Source of the DNA: Zygophlyctis sp. KS116
Lineage: Eukaryota; Chytridiomycota
Assembly (NCBI GenBank): GCA_054661495.1
Contig: BAAFSQ010000007.1
Coordinates: forward strand, 1-64,000
DNA: 64,000 nucleotides
Reading direction: 5' to 3'
Positions 1 to 10,292 of the stretch are shown here, piece after piece. The notes under the pieces were generated by a model, which worked only from the letters and a program-made list of their open reading frames with translations, was not told the DNA's origin and ran no database searches. Every line of letters begins with the position of its first letter. Positions within the stretch are counted from its first letter, which is position 1. Position numbers and translations under genes: made by a program.

Positions 1-350
1 AATATTTTATTCTTATCTGGACTATTATTTGTCATTGGATTTGTTAGAACTCTTAATTTTTTCTCTAGAAAAGAAAAGATACGAGGTACTTTTGCTTTTC
101 TTGGTGGAATTTTCTTGGTTTTTCTAAAATATCCAATGGTATCTTGTAGTTTTATAATTATAGATTGGAATCGCTATTGAAGCTTTTGGATTTATAAATC
201 TGTTTGGGTAATTTTACAAACATTAATACTAGAGATTTCTTTCCAGTTGTTGTTGGATTTTTAAGAAGATTACCAATTATAGGAAACATATTGTCAATGC
301 CTGGAATTTCTCAAGTAATTATTGAATTTTTCACTAGATTAGATTATTGA
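1..350 (+). CDS. GOT1: GOT1-like Golgi transport membrane protein (5' truncated)
   Basis: The window opens inside this gene. Removing introns 139..163 and 208..232 gives a hydrophobic protein containing LFLSGLLFVIGFVRT, a basic GTFAFLGG loop and PVVVGFLRRLPIIGNIL, the conserved core of Got1/GOLT1. This small four-helix protein of Golgi/ER vesicles acts in ER-to-Golgi transport. The first helix lies outside the window. The tail is ambiguous: reading straight through ends at 350, while splicing a candidate 23-nt intron at 315..337 gives a different short tail. The straight reading is preferred because family members end a few residues after the PGI motif. Confidence 0.85.
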
Positions 351-397
351 TAAGATTTCTGGATCTCAATTACCAGTTTAAATTTTAATTCATTTAT

Positions 398-651
398 TTA
401 ACGAGCATCGCCTCCCGGAGCAGGATTCATCTAGGATTTTAGATCAATAAAATTACTCTTCTTTTTCCGAATCCAGCGACAGCATTAACAAATCTTCTAT
501 TGTATAAAATTCTCTTTTTGGCTCTTCCAGTCAACTTCTTCTTCTTATCTTCTTGTTTTGCAACTTTTGGAGTTTGGCCTTTGACTTTACCTGCACGAGC
601 GAGAGATCCATGGACTTTACCCTTGATTTAAATAAATTGACAAATTACCAT
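398..651 (-). CDS. RPS30: 40S ribosomal protein eS30 (RPS30)
   Basis: The spliced product is 66 aa. It has the family signature [20 protein letters not shown], then a lysine run and [14 protein letters not shown] near the C-terminus. eS30 is a small basic protein of the 40S subunit. There is no ubiquitin-like FUBI fusion as in animals. Two introns are inferred. One (622..648, 27 nt) begins immediately after the ATG, so exon 1 codes for a single methionine. The second (431..456, 26 nt) precedes the last eleven codons. Its start codon lies close behind the ANKRD13 gene on the same strand. Confidence 0.93.
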
Positions 652-741
652 TTTAAACTTTTTTTTACAACCCCTGTCTCACCCATCTCAATACACGGAA
701 ATTGAAAACCTAAAATTTTGTCCTAGACATCAAGACTCTAT

Positions 742-2305
742 TCATATTACATTTCCAATCACAAATCCATCTTTTAAACTTGGAATAGAAAATATTTCAG
801 GTTTAATTTCCTTTTCAAGATGTACGTTTTTAAATGAAATAGTTGCTGAAAGTGGTAGTAAATCCATTGGGATTTCAACTTGAACTGGGAATCCAGGAGG
901 TAATTGAACATTGAAAAATTCTAAAAGTGTTTTAACATGATTTTGAGATCCCATTCCAATTAATTCAAGAAGAGGTAAAAGGCTAGTAATCTTGATTGGA
1001 AATTTGCGTGGTTTTGAAGAGTCTAGAGATAAAGTAGAAATAGATTCTAATGATGGATCATTCATCCATAAAGTAGCTTTTAAACTTTTAGTTTGCTTTT
1101 CAACTTCAAGTTGTCTTCCCAAATGAAGATATTCATTCCCTTGTTTTTTAAATTCTTCCAAAGGGATTGGATGAAGAGGTGGAGGATAAAGTGATTCACG
1201 AAATTTGGCTAATTTCCTAAATGCTTTTTGAGCAGACTTTATAGATTCTTGATGTTCATCTCCAATTTCATCAAAATTACGATATCCATATTTATATTCT
1301 GCAATTTCTGCTTCTAAATCAGACTCATCTTGTTCCTCCTCTGGATTAGCTACTGCTAAAGAATGAGTTTGTCTAGGATATAATTTCTCGCATGGTAGAG
1401 GATACGCAGACAAGTGCTCTCTTCTAGTTTCTGAACTAATCTCTAAAGATTCTACATTCCAAACACTAGTTTCCCATTCTCCAATTTTCTCATTACGATC
1501 ATATTTAAAGTTCCAAAATCCAGTTTGAGCTCTTTTAATACTTAGAGAAGAAAAATCTATAGAAGGTTGAGACACTATTGGACTATTAAGACTAATTGAA
1601 ATTTCCTCTTGAATTTCTAAATATAAAATCTTTTAAAAAAGTACCTTTATCACTCATTTTAAAGTCTTTTGGCCAAAGTGTTTGTACTACTTGTCTTTGA
1701 TGATCAATAAGTACCAATCTAGCTTGACCTGAATCACAAGTAAATATAAAAGAAATCATTCCTCTGATCCAAGTCAATGATTCAAATCCAACTAATGTTG
1801 TATCAATTCTAACATTTGAACCTTTTTTGTAGATTTTATATGTATCCTATGATATTAATAATTTTAACAATACACTAGGACACAAATTCGACAAGTACGG
1901 TATGCTAGACTTGAAGCACCAATCCATTTCTAGATAAAAATCATTTAGATCATTTGATAAATCCCTCATAATGATCTTTCCCTTTTTTTCAAACCAGTCT
2001 GACAATTCAACTCTTCTATGCTTATAAATGAGTTCCATGGTCTTCCGATCTCCAAACGAAGTTGCTTCCTGGAATGGATTCCATCCGGCAGAATTCTTAA
2101 TTAAAGTGGATGCTCCTGCATCTAGCAATCGGTTTACAATTTCATGATTTCCCAAAGTAATTGCCAACGTTAATGGAGTTTGTCCCCGATGAATTGCATT
2201 TAATGATGAGATTGAATTCAAGAGTATACTATCAACTTTTACAAGATCATTAGAGAATATCGCAAAAAAGAGATCAGTAGCAGTCTGTACCATACTTAAT
2301 GTCAA
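742..2305 (-). CDS. ANKRD13: ANKRD13-family ankyrin repeat protein
   Basis: Three reading frames join over introns of 27 nt (1847..1873) and 28 nt (near 1632) into about 502 aa. The N-terminus has ankyrin repeats (GQTPLTLAITLGNHEIV). Next come DFYLEMDWCFKSSIPYLS and LTWIRGMISFIF, and the ANKRD13 C-terminal domain with KSLKATLWMNDPSL and LPPGFPVQVEIPM. Family members bind ubiquitinated cargo at endosomes through C-terminal UIMs. No clear UIM is visible here, so the tail may be shorter. A possible further intron just before 742 could add about 30 residues, but it would run into the start of eS30. Confidence 0.9.
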
Positions 2306-2356
2306 GCTTAGGTTGGACTGGGTCCCAAAAGACTTAAAAAAATTTACTATGAATTA

Positions 2357-3253
2357 CTAAAGTCCAACAACTTGATTTCCAAAATTATTGTAATTCCTGT
2401 ATGAATCAGTATTCTCTGAAACTCTATTATCTTGTAATAGACTCTCCACAACTGATTCATAACAATTTCTAGACTTGAAATTCTGACTAGTATTTTCCAA
2501 AAAATCAAGACCAAGATATCTTGATAATAAATTTACTACATTCATTTTTCCATTTTGAGATGCTAATCTAATTGCAAGATTATCATGTACACTAGGATTA
2601 ACTCTAGAATCATGCAATAGTCTTTCAACAATTTCAAATTCTCCACAACTAGATGCTTCTATAATAGCATAATTTCCACGTGCAGATGGATCAACTCTAC
2701 CATCTTGTAATAATAACTCCATAACTTCTATTGCTCCATTACTAGAAGCAGCAATAAATGCATTATTATCATTATCAGAGGGATCTACTCTAGAATCTTT
2801 CAACAAGATCCTTAAAACATCAATATTTTCAGAAAAAGAAGCAATCCAAACAGCAAAATTACAACAATACGCCGGATTAACTTGAGGATGATTAATTAAA
2901 AATTGTACAAGATCAATGCATCCAAAACCAGCAGCTAGAATAAATGCCTGCTGAGGATTAAAGAGAGGAGAAAAAGAATTATTTGACAAGAGACAATTTA
3001 GAAATCTGTCATCATAATCAGTCAAGGCTGAAATCTCTTCAAAGCAATCATAGAGGAATTTGCATTCTTCATGCTGGTATTCATGATTCGATCTAAATTC
3101 CAGAGTTGATACTTGAGACTTGAGAATAAATCTTGACTTTGTAAATGCCAAACTCAAGTCCAGGGACAGTGCAAGACAGAATCTTTTTGAATCTTCAATG
3201 CTCATAAATTGCATCATTCGACTAATGATTCCCAGAGAGAAGTAAGATGACAT
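2357..3253 (-). CDS. ankyrin repeat protein, lineage-type
   Basis: Intronless frame of 298 aa. After an N-terminal helical stretch come several degenerate ankyrin units of about 33 residues. They share patterns such as LLLQDGRVDPSARGNYAI and LLHDSRVNPSVHDNLAI. The D-x-R-V-(D/N)-P-S core is nearly identical from unit to unit, which suggests recent expansion of the repeats. No other domain is recognised. Ankyrin proteins of this style are abundant in chytrids and amoebae. A specific role cannot be assigned. Confidence 0.75.
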   Translation of the reverse strand: MSSYFSLGIISRMMQFMSIEDSKRFCLALSLDLSLAFTKSRFILKSQVSTLEFRSNHEYQHEECKFLYDCFEEISALTDYDDRFLNCLLSNNSFSPLFNPQQAFILAAGFGCIDLVQFLINHPQVNPAYCCNFAVWIASFSENIDVLRILLKDSRVDPSDNDNNAFIAASSNGAIEVMELLLQDGRVDPSARGNYAIIEASSCGEFEIVERLLHDSRVNPSVHDNLAIRLASQNGKMNVVNLLSRYLGLDFLENTSQNFKSRNCYESVVESLLQDNRVSENTDSYRNYNNFGNQVVGL

Positions 3254-3569
3254 GAGATTTTTAAGAAAAATATTAATGATTTCGATTTAATTAGCCATTG
3301 AACCGCATTCTAGGCTATGATTGGACCGCAACTGACCTCAAATTTAATCTCTTTGCACTCTAAAAACAGGAATTTTTGCTGGCAAAGCTGGATAACTGGA
3401 TCATGAATCCAAAACATATCGGCGATCTTTCTAGGCTAATTAATTAGTGCAAGCAGATCCAACAAGATCACTCGACTGATATGATCTGATCTGATCAAAC
3501 GGTGATTCCAACAAAAGTAAAGGCCAAAATAGAAATAATAGAGAATTACCATTATTTATTTTACTTATT
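3254..3569. other. intergenic region
   Basis: 316 bp between the ankyrin gene (start at 3253) and the end of MAGOH. It contains a short GATCTGATCTGATC direct repeat near 3483. No open frame, RNA gene or longer repeat could be supported. Confidence 0.5.
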
Positions 3570-4043
3570 TTAAATTGGTTTGATCTTAAAGTGAAGAGAT
3601 ATTAGAGAAAATACCAGACATTTTAGATCTTGAATTAGATAATAAAATACTCGAAGTCCTTCTGGATCTTGACATTTCTGAACATCAACCAAAGATCCTA
3701 TTTTAGAAGTAGTAAAAGAAATATGTTCATCGCCCAATACAATTTCCAATTCTTGTCTTCCGACCCGATCTGGCTCTGGCCATAGTTTGTCATCTTCTTT
3801 ACAGATTTCAGCGTCTTGAATAATTCTTTTTAATTCTTTCATGACAAGTGGAGAAATGTTTAATTCCTTCTTGATCATGATATCATTCTTGTAATTTGAA
3901 TTATTGGCATATCGCAGTTTACCATCAGGGCGGAACTCGAATTCTAGAAATTCATGACCAAACTTTCCCATATGTCCAATACTAAATTTCTTATAGAGTA
4001 AATCTTACTAGTAACGAACATAGAAATCACTGCCTTCCGTCAT
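3570..4043 (-). CDS. MAGOH: Mago nashi homologue, exon junction complex core
   Basis: Exon 1 encodes [12 protein letters not shown] and joins over a 27-nt intron (3982..4008) to [20 protein letters not shown], giving 148 aa. The protein is almost collinear with human MAGOH, including [20 protein letters not shown] and the invariant ending [14 protein letters not shown] pairs with Y14/RBM8A and locks eIF4A3 on spliced mRNA about 20-24 nt upstream of exon junctions. The near-complete conservation suggests the complex is functional in this intron-rich genome. The Y14 partner is not in the window. Confidence 0.97.
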
Positions 4044-4097
4044 TAATTTTTAAATCTTTCGCCCTATAATCTCATCAAATTTGCTCAAACGGTTTTA

Positions 4098-5477
4098 TTA
4101 CTTTAAAGAAAGCATCATCAGACCAGGAGTTTCAAGGTATTCTTTCCACATTTTTACAAATTTAGCCATTGTTGCTCCATCAATAACACGATGATCAGCA
4201 TTAAATGAGACATTTAGAATAAACGATTCCTTGATTTCTAATGATGATCCTACAAATCTAGGAAGTCTAGAAAGTTTTCCTATTCCTCCAATACATACTT
4301 GTCCTTGTACAATCACTGGGTGTAATACGGTTCCGCCAATATTACCAATATTTGAAAGTGTTATTGTACTTGCAAGTAAATCTGAAGGCTTAAAACTATT
4401 ATTGGCTCCTAATTCTTTAAATCTAGATAAATCAGATGCAATTTCAAAAATTGACTTTGATTCAACATTTCTAATACTTGGAACAACTAGCCTAAAATTT
4501 AATTCGCATAAATTACCCTCCGACAGTATCCATAGCAACTCCAATATGATGTTCATTTCTATACAATAATTTTGCTGTAGAATGAGAAGAATCATTTATA
4601 ACTGCAGCATTTAAAATTGGAAATTTTAAGAGAGATAAACTTAGTGCTTTTATAAAGAATGGCATATATGACAGTTTGACTGATCCTTGTAAATTCTGAT
4701 TTAAATCTTTTCTTAAATTCACAAGAGAATCCAAAATAATCTCTTCTGAATATCCAAAATGTGGAATAGAAAGAGATTTTGTCATTGATTTAAACATTGC
4801 TTTTTGAATTGAAGTTAATGCAACCTCTTGATTAGAGTTTACTACTGGGGATTCTATTCTATTATATCTAAAAGAATACCAGTACTACCAGAAGTCGTCA
4901 GTGTTTGTTCATTTTCAAGATACGCCAATACATCACCCTTCAATATCCTTCCTTTTGGACCAGAACCTTTAATTTCTGCGAGATTCATATTGTTTTCTTT
5001 TGCAATTCTACGTACTGATGGAGTCGCCAAAGTATATTCCTTTTCCGTTTCAATTTCAGTAGATGATAAATCAGCTCTTGATTCCTCCTTTTCCTCTAAT
5101 TTTTGTTCTAATTTTGAATTGTCATCTTTTTCTGTAGACAATGATTGTGCTTCCGGATCTTCATTGTTTGGCACGTCAATATCCACCAACGCACTTCCAA
5201 CTTTGGCAATTTCTCCAACTTTATAATTTATACTTTTAATAACACCATCATATCGTGAAGTTATTTCTACCGACGCCTTATCCGACTGAACTTCACATAT
5301 TTTACTAAACTGCTGTACACTATCCCCTTGTTTGACATGCCAAGAAACAATCTCACACTCTGCGATCCCTTCTCCGATATCAGCAAGAAGAAATGGGATT
5401 ATTTTAAGACTTGGCAAGCTATAATGAAGCTGTCTCTTTATAGATTTTAAATAAAATGTTCTTGTAGAGTTGATCAT
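4098..5477 (-). CDS. DBT: branched-chain 2-oxoacid dehydrogenase E2 (lipoamide acyltransferase)
   Basis: Three exons (introns of 26 and 25 nt) give 442 aa. The N-terminus is basic and presequence-like (MINSTRTFYLKSIKRQ). It is followed by a lipoyl domain with the lysine motif QSDKASVEITSRYDG, the E3/E1-binding domain (ATPSVRRIAKENNMNL...GSGPKGRILKGD) and the catalytic domain with HIGVAMDTVGGL and the active-site ADHRVIDGATMA. It transfers branched acyl groups to CoA in mitochondrial catabolism of leucine, isoleucine and valine. The HIGVAMDT motif and domain order favour DBT over pyruvate or oxoglutarate E2. Confidence 0.93.
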
Positions 5478-5536
5478 TTTTGTTTTTTTCGCGTCGGTCT
5501 GTCAATGGTTTCTGCTGATATTAGCGATCAATGATC

Positions 5537-5581
5537 ATGCATTAGTATGATGCGTTCGACTGATGCATACTACTAATGCAT
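5537..5581. repeat. inverted repeat in the DBT/GGA divergent promoter
   Basis: ATGCATTAGTA at 5537..5547 is matched by its exact reverse complement TACTAATGCAT ending at 5581. The inner parts of the arms are nearly complementary. It lies between the divergent start codons of DBT (5477) and GGA (5670). It could be a protein-binding palindrome or a hairpin. No factor can be named. Confidence 0.55.
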
Positions 5582-5669
5582 GTATCGACAGTCAATCAAT
5601 CAATCCAGTATATTTTATAGTTTTTAAGACGCTAATCCAAATGATTCGGATAAAACACGAAAGTAGGTG

Positions 5670-7705
5670 ATGGATCCTAGATTCACTGGATCATTTAGAG
5701 GGCCGTCAGTGTCGCTGGATAGACCGTTTAGTAATTCAAGTTATGATTCGTTAGAGTCGATGATTAGTAATTAAGAATTTTAAGAAATTAGAGCAATCGG
5801 TTGAGTCTGCGTATGTCGAACCAAACTTGAGTTTGGTATTGGATATCTGCGAGAAAATTAATACAATGGGGAAAACAGCTCCAAGACAGGCTGCTTTTGC
5901 TATTGTGAAATATGTTAATAGAGGTTCTAATTCAGTCGCTAATCTTGCACTTACGGTATTAATTTTATTTTGAATCAGTAGTTGTTGGATTATTGTGTAA
6001 AGAATTGTGGGTATCCGTTTCATTTGATTATTTCTACAAAGGAATTTTTAAATGAGTTGGTAAGAAAGTTTCCAGAAACACCAATTGTAAACTAGATTTT
6101 TATTAATCAGTAGCATTTAACTTCCTCACAATATCGTGTTTTAGAATTAGTTCAACAATGGCATTCTACATTATGTGTTTCTTCTAGATACAGAAATGAT
6201 TTTAAACATATTGGAGATATGTATAGATTGTTGATTTATAAAGGTAAAAATATATAATTTAAATTATAGGATATCGGTTTCCAAATTTATCAGAAGAATC
6301 AAAGACAGGATTAATATCTCCACCTGTAATTTTTCTTACAAGTAATAAAAGGTACTAAAAACGGCAGAAGAACAGGAAAAGGAAGATATGCAAGCTTATG
6401 GTGTGAAATTAGAAGAATTATTAAGAATCGGAACACCGACAGCTTTGGCTCAGGCAAATGATTTAATGAAAATTATGGCTGGTTATGTAAGATTGATTTT
6501 TATGATTTTTTTAGGAAAAAAAGATTGATTATGAAAAGGAATTCGATCAAGAATTGGATCGTGTTTCTCAAAGAGCTACTATATTAAATGATATGTTAAA
6601 TCATCAAAGTGGGCAAGATAAATTTGTTGAAGATGGGACACTAATGGTAAACTTTATTAATAATGAATTAGGAACTGTATGGTTCAGTTAAATCTGCTCA
6701 AAAGAAGATTCAGAAAATGATTTCAGAAAATGAAAATGAAGATAAAACTGAGAGACTTTTAAGCATGAATGATTTAATTAATTCAGTCGTAAATAAATAC
6801 GAAGAGTTTAAAAAGGGATCATTGGATGTACAGTCAGTTATTGATTTGAAAAGGTATTTTAAAGAAATTTAATAATATAAAGAGACGGAAATGTTGATAT
6901 GCCGTCTTCAACAGATTCTTCGCCTAATAAAGTGGGACCCATTAACTTGATTGATTTTGATGATCAAGATCACTCACCGTCTCCTTATAACAAGGATACT
7001 AATCAAGATTTATTGGGCTTAATGGATTTCAACGTAAAATATTTAGTGTTTACTAAAATTAAGGCCCCTCAAGATTCTAGTTTGATTGATATTGGTGGTT
7101 TGGCAGGATCAAGTTCTTTTGTTTTAGATGAAAAGATTGTTATACCGAAAATCACATCTGCCAAGTCTAGCACAATTTCTCCGAATCTCGTACAGGTAGC
7201 AGCTGTACCACCCAAAGTAAATACTTTTCCAGCGCCTTCTAAGCCTGTTGCTGACCTATTATCAGATATAGATGTCTTGGGAAATCAAGAGCCTTTAAAA
7301 AAGGAAAAATCAATCGTTAGAAAAGAGGAAGCCGTCATTCACGATAAGAACGGGCTACAAATCAAATTAGTCATGTCTCTTTCTAATACTGAGGTACAAG
7401 CTAAAGCTATTTTCATGAATATTACTCCTGTTATTTTTAAAGACGTGAAATTTATGGTTTCTACGCCAAAAGTATAGTTTGATTTATCTAAATATAGTCA
7501 ATGGGGATCAAAATCGAACCTCTTTCTGGAACAGAACTTCCCGCCTACAATCAAGGCCAAATCTGTCAGTCAATGGTTATCAACAAGAATTCAGAGGTAC
7601 GAAATATTTAATGACTTGAAGGATCCTTTTAGACTCCGCTTCAAAGTGTCGTATAATCTCAATGGGGCGCTAGTGAATGAAAGTGGAGAATATTCAAGTG
7701 CATAA
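5670..7705 (+). CDS. GGA: GGA-type clathrin adaptor (VHS-GAT-GAE)
   Basis: About eleven introns of 23-30 nt are inferred. The spliced protein of about 580 aa begins with a VHS domain (KLEQSVESAYVEPN, ICEKINTMGKTAPRQAAFAI, LLDYCVKNCGYPFH). A GAT-like helical region follows (EEQEKEDMQAYGVKLEELL; LYGSVKSAQKKIQKMI), then an acidic linker with DLLGLMDF clathrin-box-like sequence and a C-terminal gamma-ear domain (QSMVINKNSE...LRFKVSYNLNGALVNESGE). GGAs sort cargo from the trans-Golgi to endosomes with Arf1. Intron 5740..5767 (28 nt) is preferred near the 5' end over an 18-nt alternative. Confidence 0.87.
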
Positions 7706-7807
7706 TTGAAACCTTTGACGAATAAAAAGCGTAACTTCACAAAACAATTATAAATTGAATGCATATTATGAACTACAAACAGCTGCTAGACATTTGGTAG
7801 TGAACCA

Positions 7808-9385
7808 TCAGTCCAGAATTGCAAGATCTGATCTTTCAGATCTGAGTTCCGCAATTTTCGATATTGACTCCTTTGTTAGCCGTAATCCTTGTATGTTGAG
7901 TTTTTTGAGAGAATTATTATTAAGGACGGTTTTTAAGAATGCTGCAGCCCCTTTGTCCGTGAAAAGATTATAAGAAATATCCAAATTAGTAATAGAAGCT
8001 AAAATTATTTCAATGATTAAATTTACAATTAGATTCTAATCCCTTGGCGATACTCTGAATGACAACATCTCCAATACGATTTGATCTATATTTTAGAGAT
8101 GATGTTAAAATTACGCTAAATTTAATGATTTCAAAGAAGTTCTAGACAAAAATACATTAACTGCAGTCGTATTTTCTCCAATGCCATTTCTTTCCAGATT
8201 TAAATCTTCAAGCGTAGAATTATCCTTGAATTAAAAAGCCTGATTTATTACCTTGATCAAGTTGAAAAATGCAATAAAGCCTTTAGTTCTGATCTTGTTC
8301 CAGCCTTGATTTTAAAAAAATGTTAAATACTTAAATTCAGATTTGCTAAATTATCATTTTTGGCCAAACATGCACCTAATGCTGTAATTCCAACATCTCC
8401 AACATCATTGTAGCTCAGATCTAATTCTAAAGATAAATTCAAACCGCCCTACCTTTTAGAGTCGTATTCTGAGATAGCCCATTTGATATCACTTCAATCC
8501 CCAAATCTCCAAGTTGATTTCCTCGAAAGTAAAAATTGATTAACATACCTTTTAAATTGATATTCTCTAAACCAGAATTATATTTGATCATTTCTGATAA
8601 TGCTTCTGCACATTCTCGACCAAGAAGATTGTCTGCAAGATTCAACTTTGTAATAAATCTGTTATTTGCTAAGGTAGTACAGAGTGAAACGCCCCCAGAC
8701 GTGATCCAATTATTTTCTAAATCTAAAATTGCCACACTAGTATTTCTCTAAATGATTATATATATTTATATTCTACCTCTAATGATTTCGCCAATGCCTC
8801 GGCACCTCTTGCCCCTATACCGTAGTGGGCCAGTTTTACTTCTGAAGAAGACAAAGATTCAATCATGGTTGAGACTGGAATAACTCCGAGAACCTCGCAA
8901 GCCATTATATAAGTATTTCTAGTGTCTTTTCTCCCGATAATATCTGATATATCTAGTAAATTTTCCCATTTTGCTAGTTCATCTGCTGTACTAGCATCGT
9001 ATTCTTCAATCAATCGTATATCAGGATCGACAATTATATCAACTACTTCTTCAGCTGTCGAGGCTGCATTGTCTTGTAATTGCTCCTCTGAAATAATATC
9101 AGCTGTTTTCTTCCCCGTTTTATTATTTGCATCCGATTGAGCAGCGAAACTTGAAGTCTTCTTTTTAAATATCGCCTTCGATTTAGCTCCAGGATTGATC
9201 TTCTTATTAACCTTTGTAGGTGCTGGCTTTTCCTTCTTACCAGCGGCAACCGATTTACTCTTTTTAGACTGATCATCCAAATTTAGAGCTACATCAAGTT
9301 TCTTTCCAGAGTCTTGATTTATTTCTAATAAATCCGTTTCTTCCTCTTCTTGAATCGTTGGTTCCAAAGAGTCAACAACTTCCAT
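7808..9385 (-). CDS. leucine-rich repeat protein, LRRC74-like
   Basis: Seven introns (26-29 nt) join into about 462 aa. A charged lysine-rich N-terminus (about 140 aa) precedes YIMACEVLGVIPVSTMIESL and HYGIGARGAEALAKSLE, the entry motif of LRRC74A/B. Repeats of the ribonuclease-inhibitor type follow: LDLENNWITSGG, LNLADNLLGRECAEALSEMI, LDLSYNDVGDVGITALG, LERNGIGEN, LNLASNRIGDVV, LDISYNLFTDKGAAAFL. Family members are often expressed with cilia, but the molecular role is unknown. The last two exons were recovered by splicing and lie under a shadow frame on the plus strand. A perfect TGACGTCA sits 24 bp upstream of the start codon. Confidence 0.82.
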
Positions 9386-9408
9386 GATAAATCAATTTAC
9401 CGATCGTT

Positions 9409-9416
9409 TGACGTCA
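9409..9416. promoter_or_regulatory. CRE-like palindrome TGACGTCA
   Basis: A perfect 8-bp CRE/ATF site lies 24 bp upstream of the LRRC74-like start codon. The same octamer occurs at 16168..16175, at the RINT1/AK9 divergent starts. Binding by a bZIP factor is inferred only from the motif. Confidence 0.35.
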
Positions 9417-9600
9417 GTTCATTCACGGATAAATCATTAATCATAAACTAATTGTCATTAATATTACTATTAATGCATTAGCCTCTAGACAACAGTAATA
9501 GTGTATACGTCCAAAAAACGGTCAACTATTCTAGATCATGGGAAGCTTTAGGATACATGCTATTTTATTTCTACTAAAATTTACTCTTTCAAGGCTATTG

Positions 9601-9894
9601 CTATAGTCCATAGATTGACATTCTATATACTCTCATATTTAATGACTGATCCAGCTCTAAAGGAGTCAAGTAGTTTTGGCTAGAGCGTGGTAATTGTAGA
9701 TCTTGACTTGATCTATTAGAGAAAATGGAGTTTCTATTGGTTTTTGAAGAGGTATCACTATCTGAGGAAGATTCCTTTATTGAACTATCAGATCTATCAG
9801 ACATATCAGATCTATCAGAGAAGAAAGAGTTCTTCTTTTTTTGATCCATCAACGATCGTTTCCTTAGCTTCCAGATATTTTTAAGAGACAGCAT
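9601..9894 (-). CDS. hypothetical serine-rich protein, SMYRL family, copy A
   Basis: 97 aa, not recognised. It has a basic start (MLSLKNIWKLRKRSLMDQKK), then a Ser/Asp-rich central tract (SDMSDRSDSSIKESSSDSD) and a C-terminus ending SLNMRVYRMSIYGL. That last stretch matches the ends of two neighbouring minus-strand ORFs (SLRTRAYTLSMYRL and SLRNRAYKLSMYRL), so the four genes form a local family defined by a C-terminal tail motif. No signal peptide or membrane helix is seen. Its 97% identical sister lies at 11920..12222. Confidence 0.55.
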   Translation of the reverse strand: MLSLKNIWKLRKRSLMDQKKKNSFFSDRSDMSDRSDSSIKESSSDSDTSSKTNRNSIFSNRSSQDLQLPRSSQNYLTPLELDQSLNMRVYRMSIYGL

Positions 9895-9916
9895 TTCAAA
9901 ATTATTAAAGTTTTAG

Positions 9917-10108
9917 AAAGGTGTCCGTGATCAATACAAGCCAATTGCAGATCTTGAGTTTAGACGGCCTGGAACACTGCAAGACGGCTTGCCAAGCGTG
10001 TCGACGAGGCGAAAACCGGGGAAATTTATGCGCTTGAACAAGAAAATCTTTAACGACTTTATGCAGATCTTTGATCAATTTGCAGAGAAATTATCACTTT
10101 ACTATTAG
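9917..10108 (+). CDS. conserved open frame without clear start, copy A
   Basis: Open plus-strand frame of 63 codons ending at TAG 10106..10108, preserved at the equivalent place in copy B (12245..12436). It contains LPSVSTRRKPGKF and FNDFMQIFDQFAEKLSLYY. The first ATG is internal (10028), leaving 26 codons. The relatively GC-rich block is unlike ordinary intergenic DNA here. It sits head-to-head with the SMYRL-family gene, as do the two other plus-strand genes of this island. It may be an exon of a short gene or a decayed member. Unrecognised. Confidence 0.25.
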   Translation, partial: KGVRDQYKPIADLEFRRPGTLQDGLPSVSTRRKPGKFMRLNKKIFNDFMQIFDQFAEKLSLYY

Positions 10109-10292
10109 TCATAATCTAATGGAATGATGCAATTTGATTTACGATTGATTCTCTAAATTCATTAAATTAATAAACTGTAATTTGTAAATTTTGCAGATTT
10201 TGGATATTATGACAACTAATGTCTTAGAGAAAAACACGAGAATTATTTTCAAACTTTTATTATAAGCATTATTAAATTTGTATATTTGCGAT

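Larger units (their letters stand above)
9553..10212. repeat. direct duplication, copy A (660 bp)
   Basis: Nearly identical to 11872..12540 in the same orientation, with only scattered substitutions and one 9-bp difference. It carries the small gene at 9601..9894 plus about 320 bp upstream of it. The upstream block has higher GC content than its surroundings and holds a conserved plus-strand open frame (9917..10108). No terminal inverted repeats or transposase were seen. Confidence 0.95.

Noticed and set aside
4231-4569. A 112-aa plus-strand ORF over the DBT gene, and similar long antisense ORFs elsewhere (for example 4828-5226, 8922-9140, 24533-24802).
   Set aside because: All lie opposite conserved domains and show no family signature; they are shadows of low-GC coding sequence.
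5767-5784. An 18-nt intron in the GGA gene, which would be among the shortest known.
   Set aside because: A 28-nt intron at 5740..5767, ending at a good TTAG, also restores the frame and has the typical size of this genome, so the 18-nt model is not needed.
7755-7973. A 72-aa plus-strand ORF beginning MNAYYELQTAARHL.
   Set aside because: It is antisense to the last exons of the LRRC74-like gene, whose spliced LRRs (LDISYNLFTDKGAAAFL) are clearly the coding sense.
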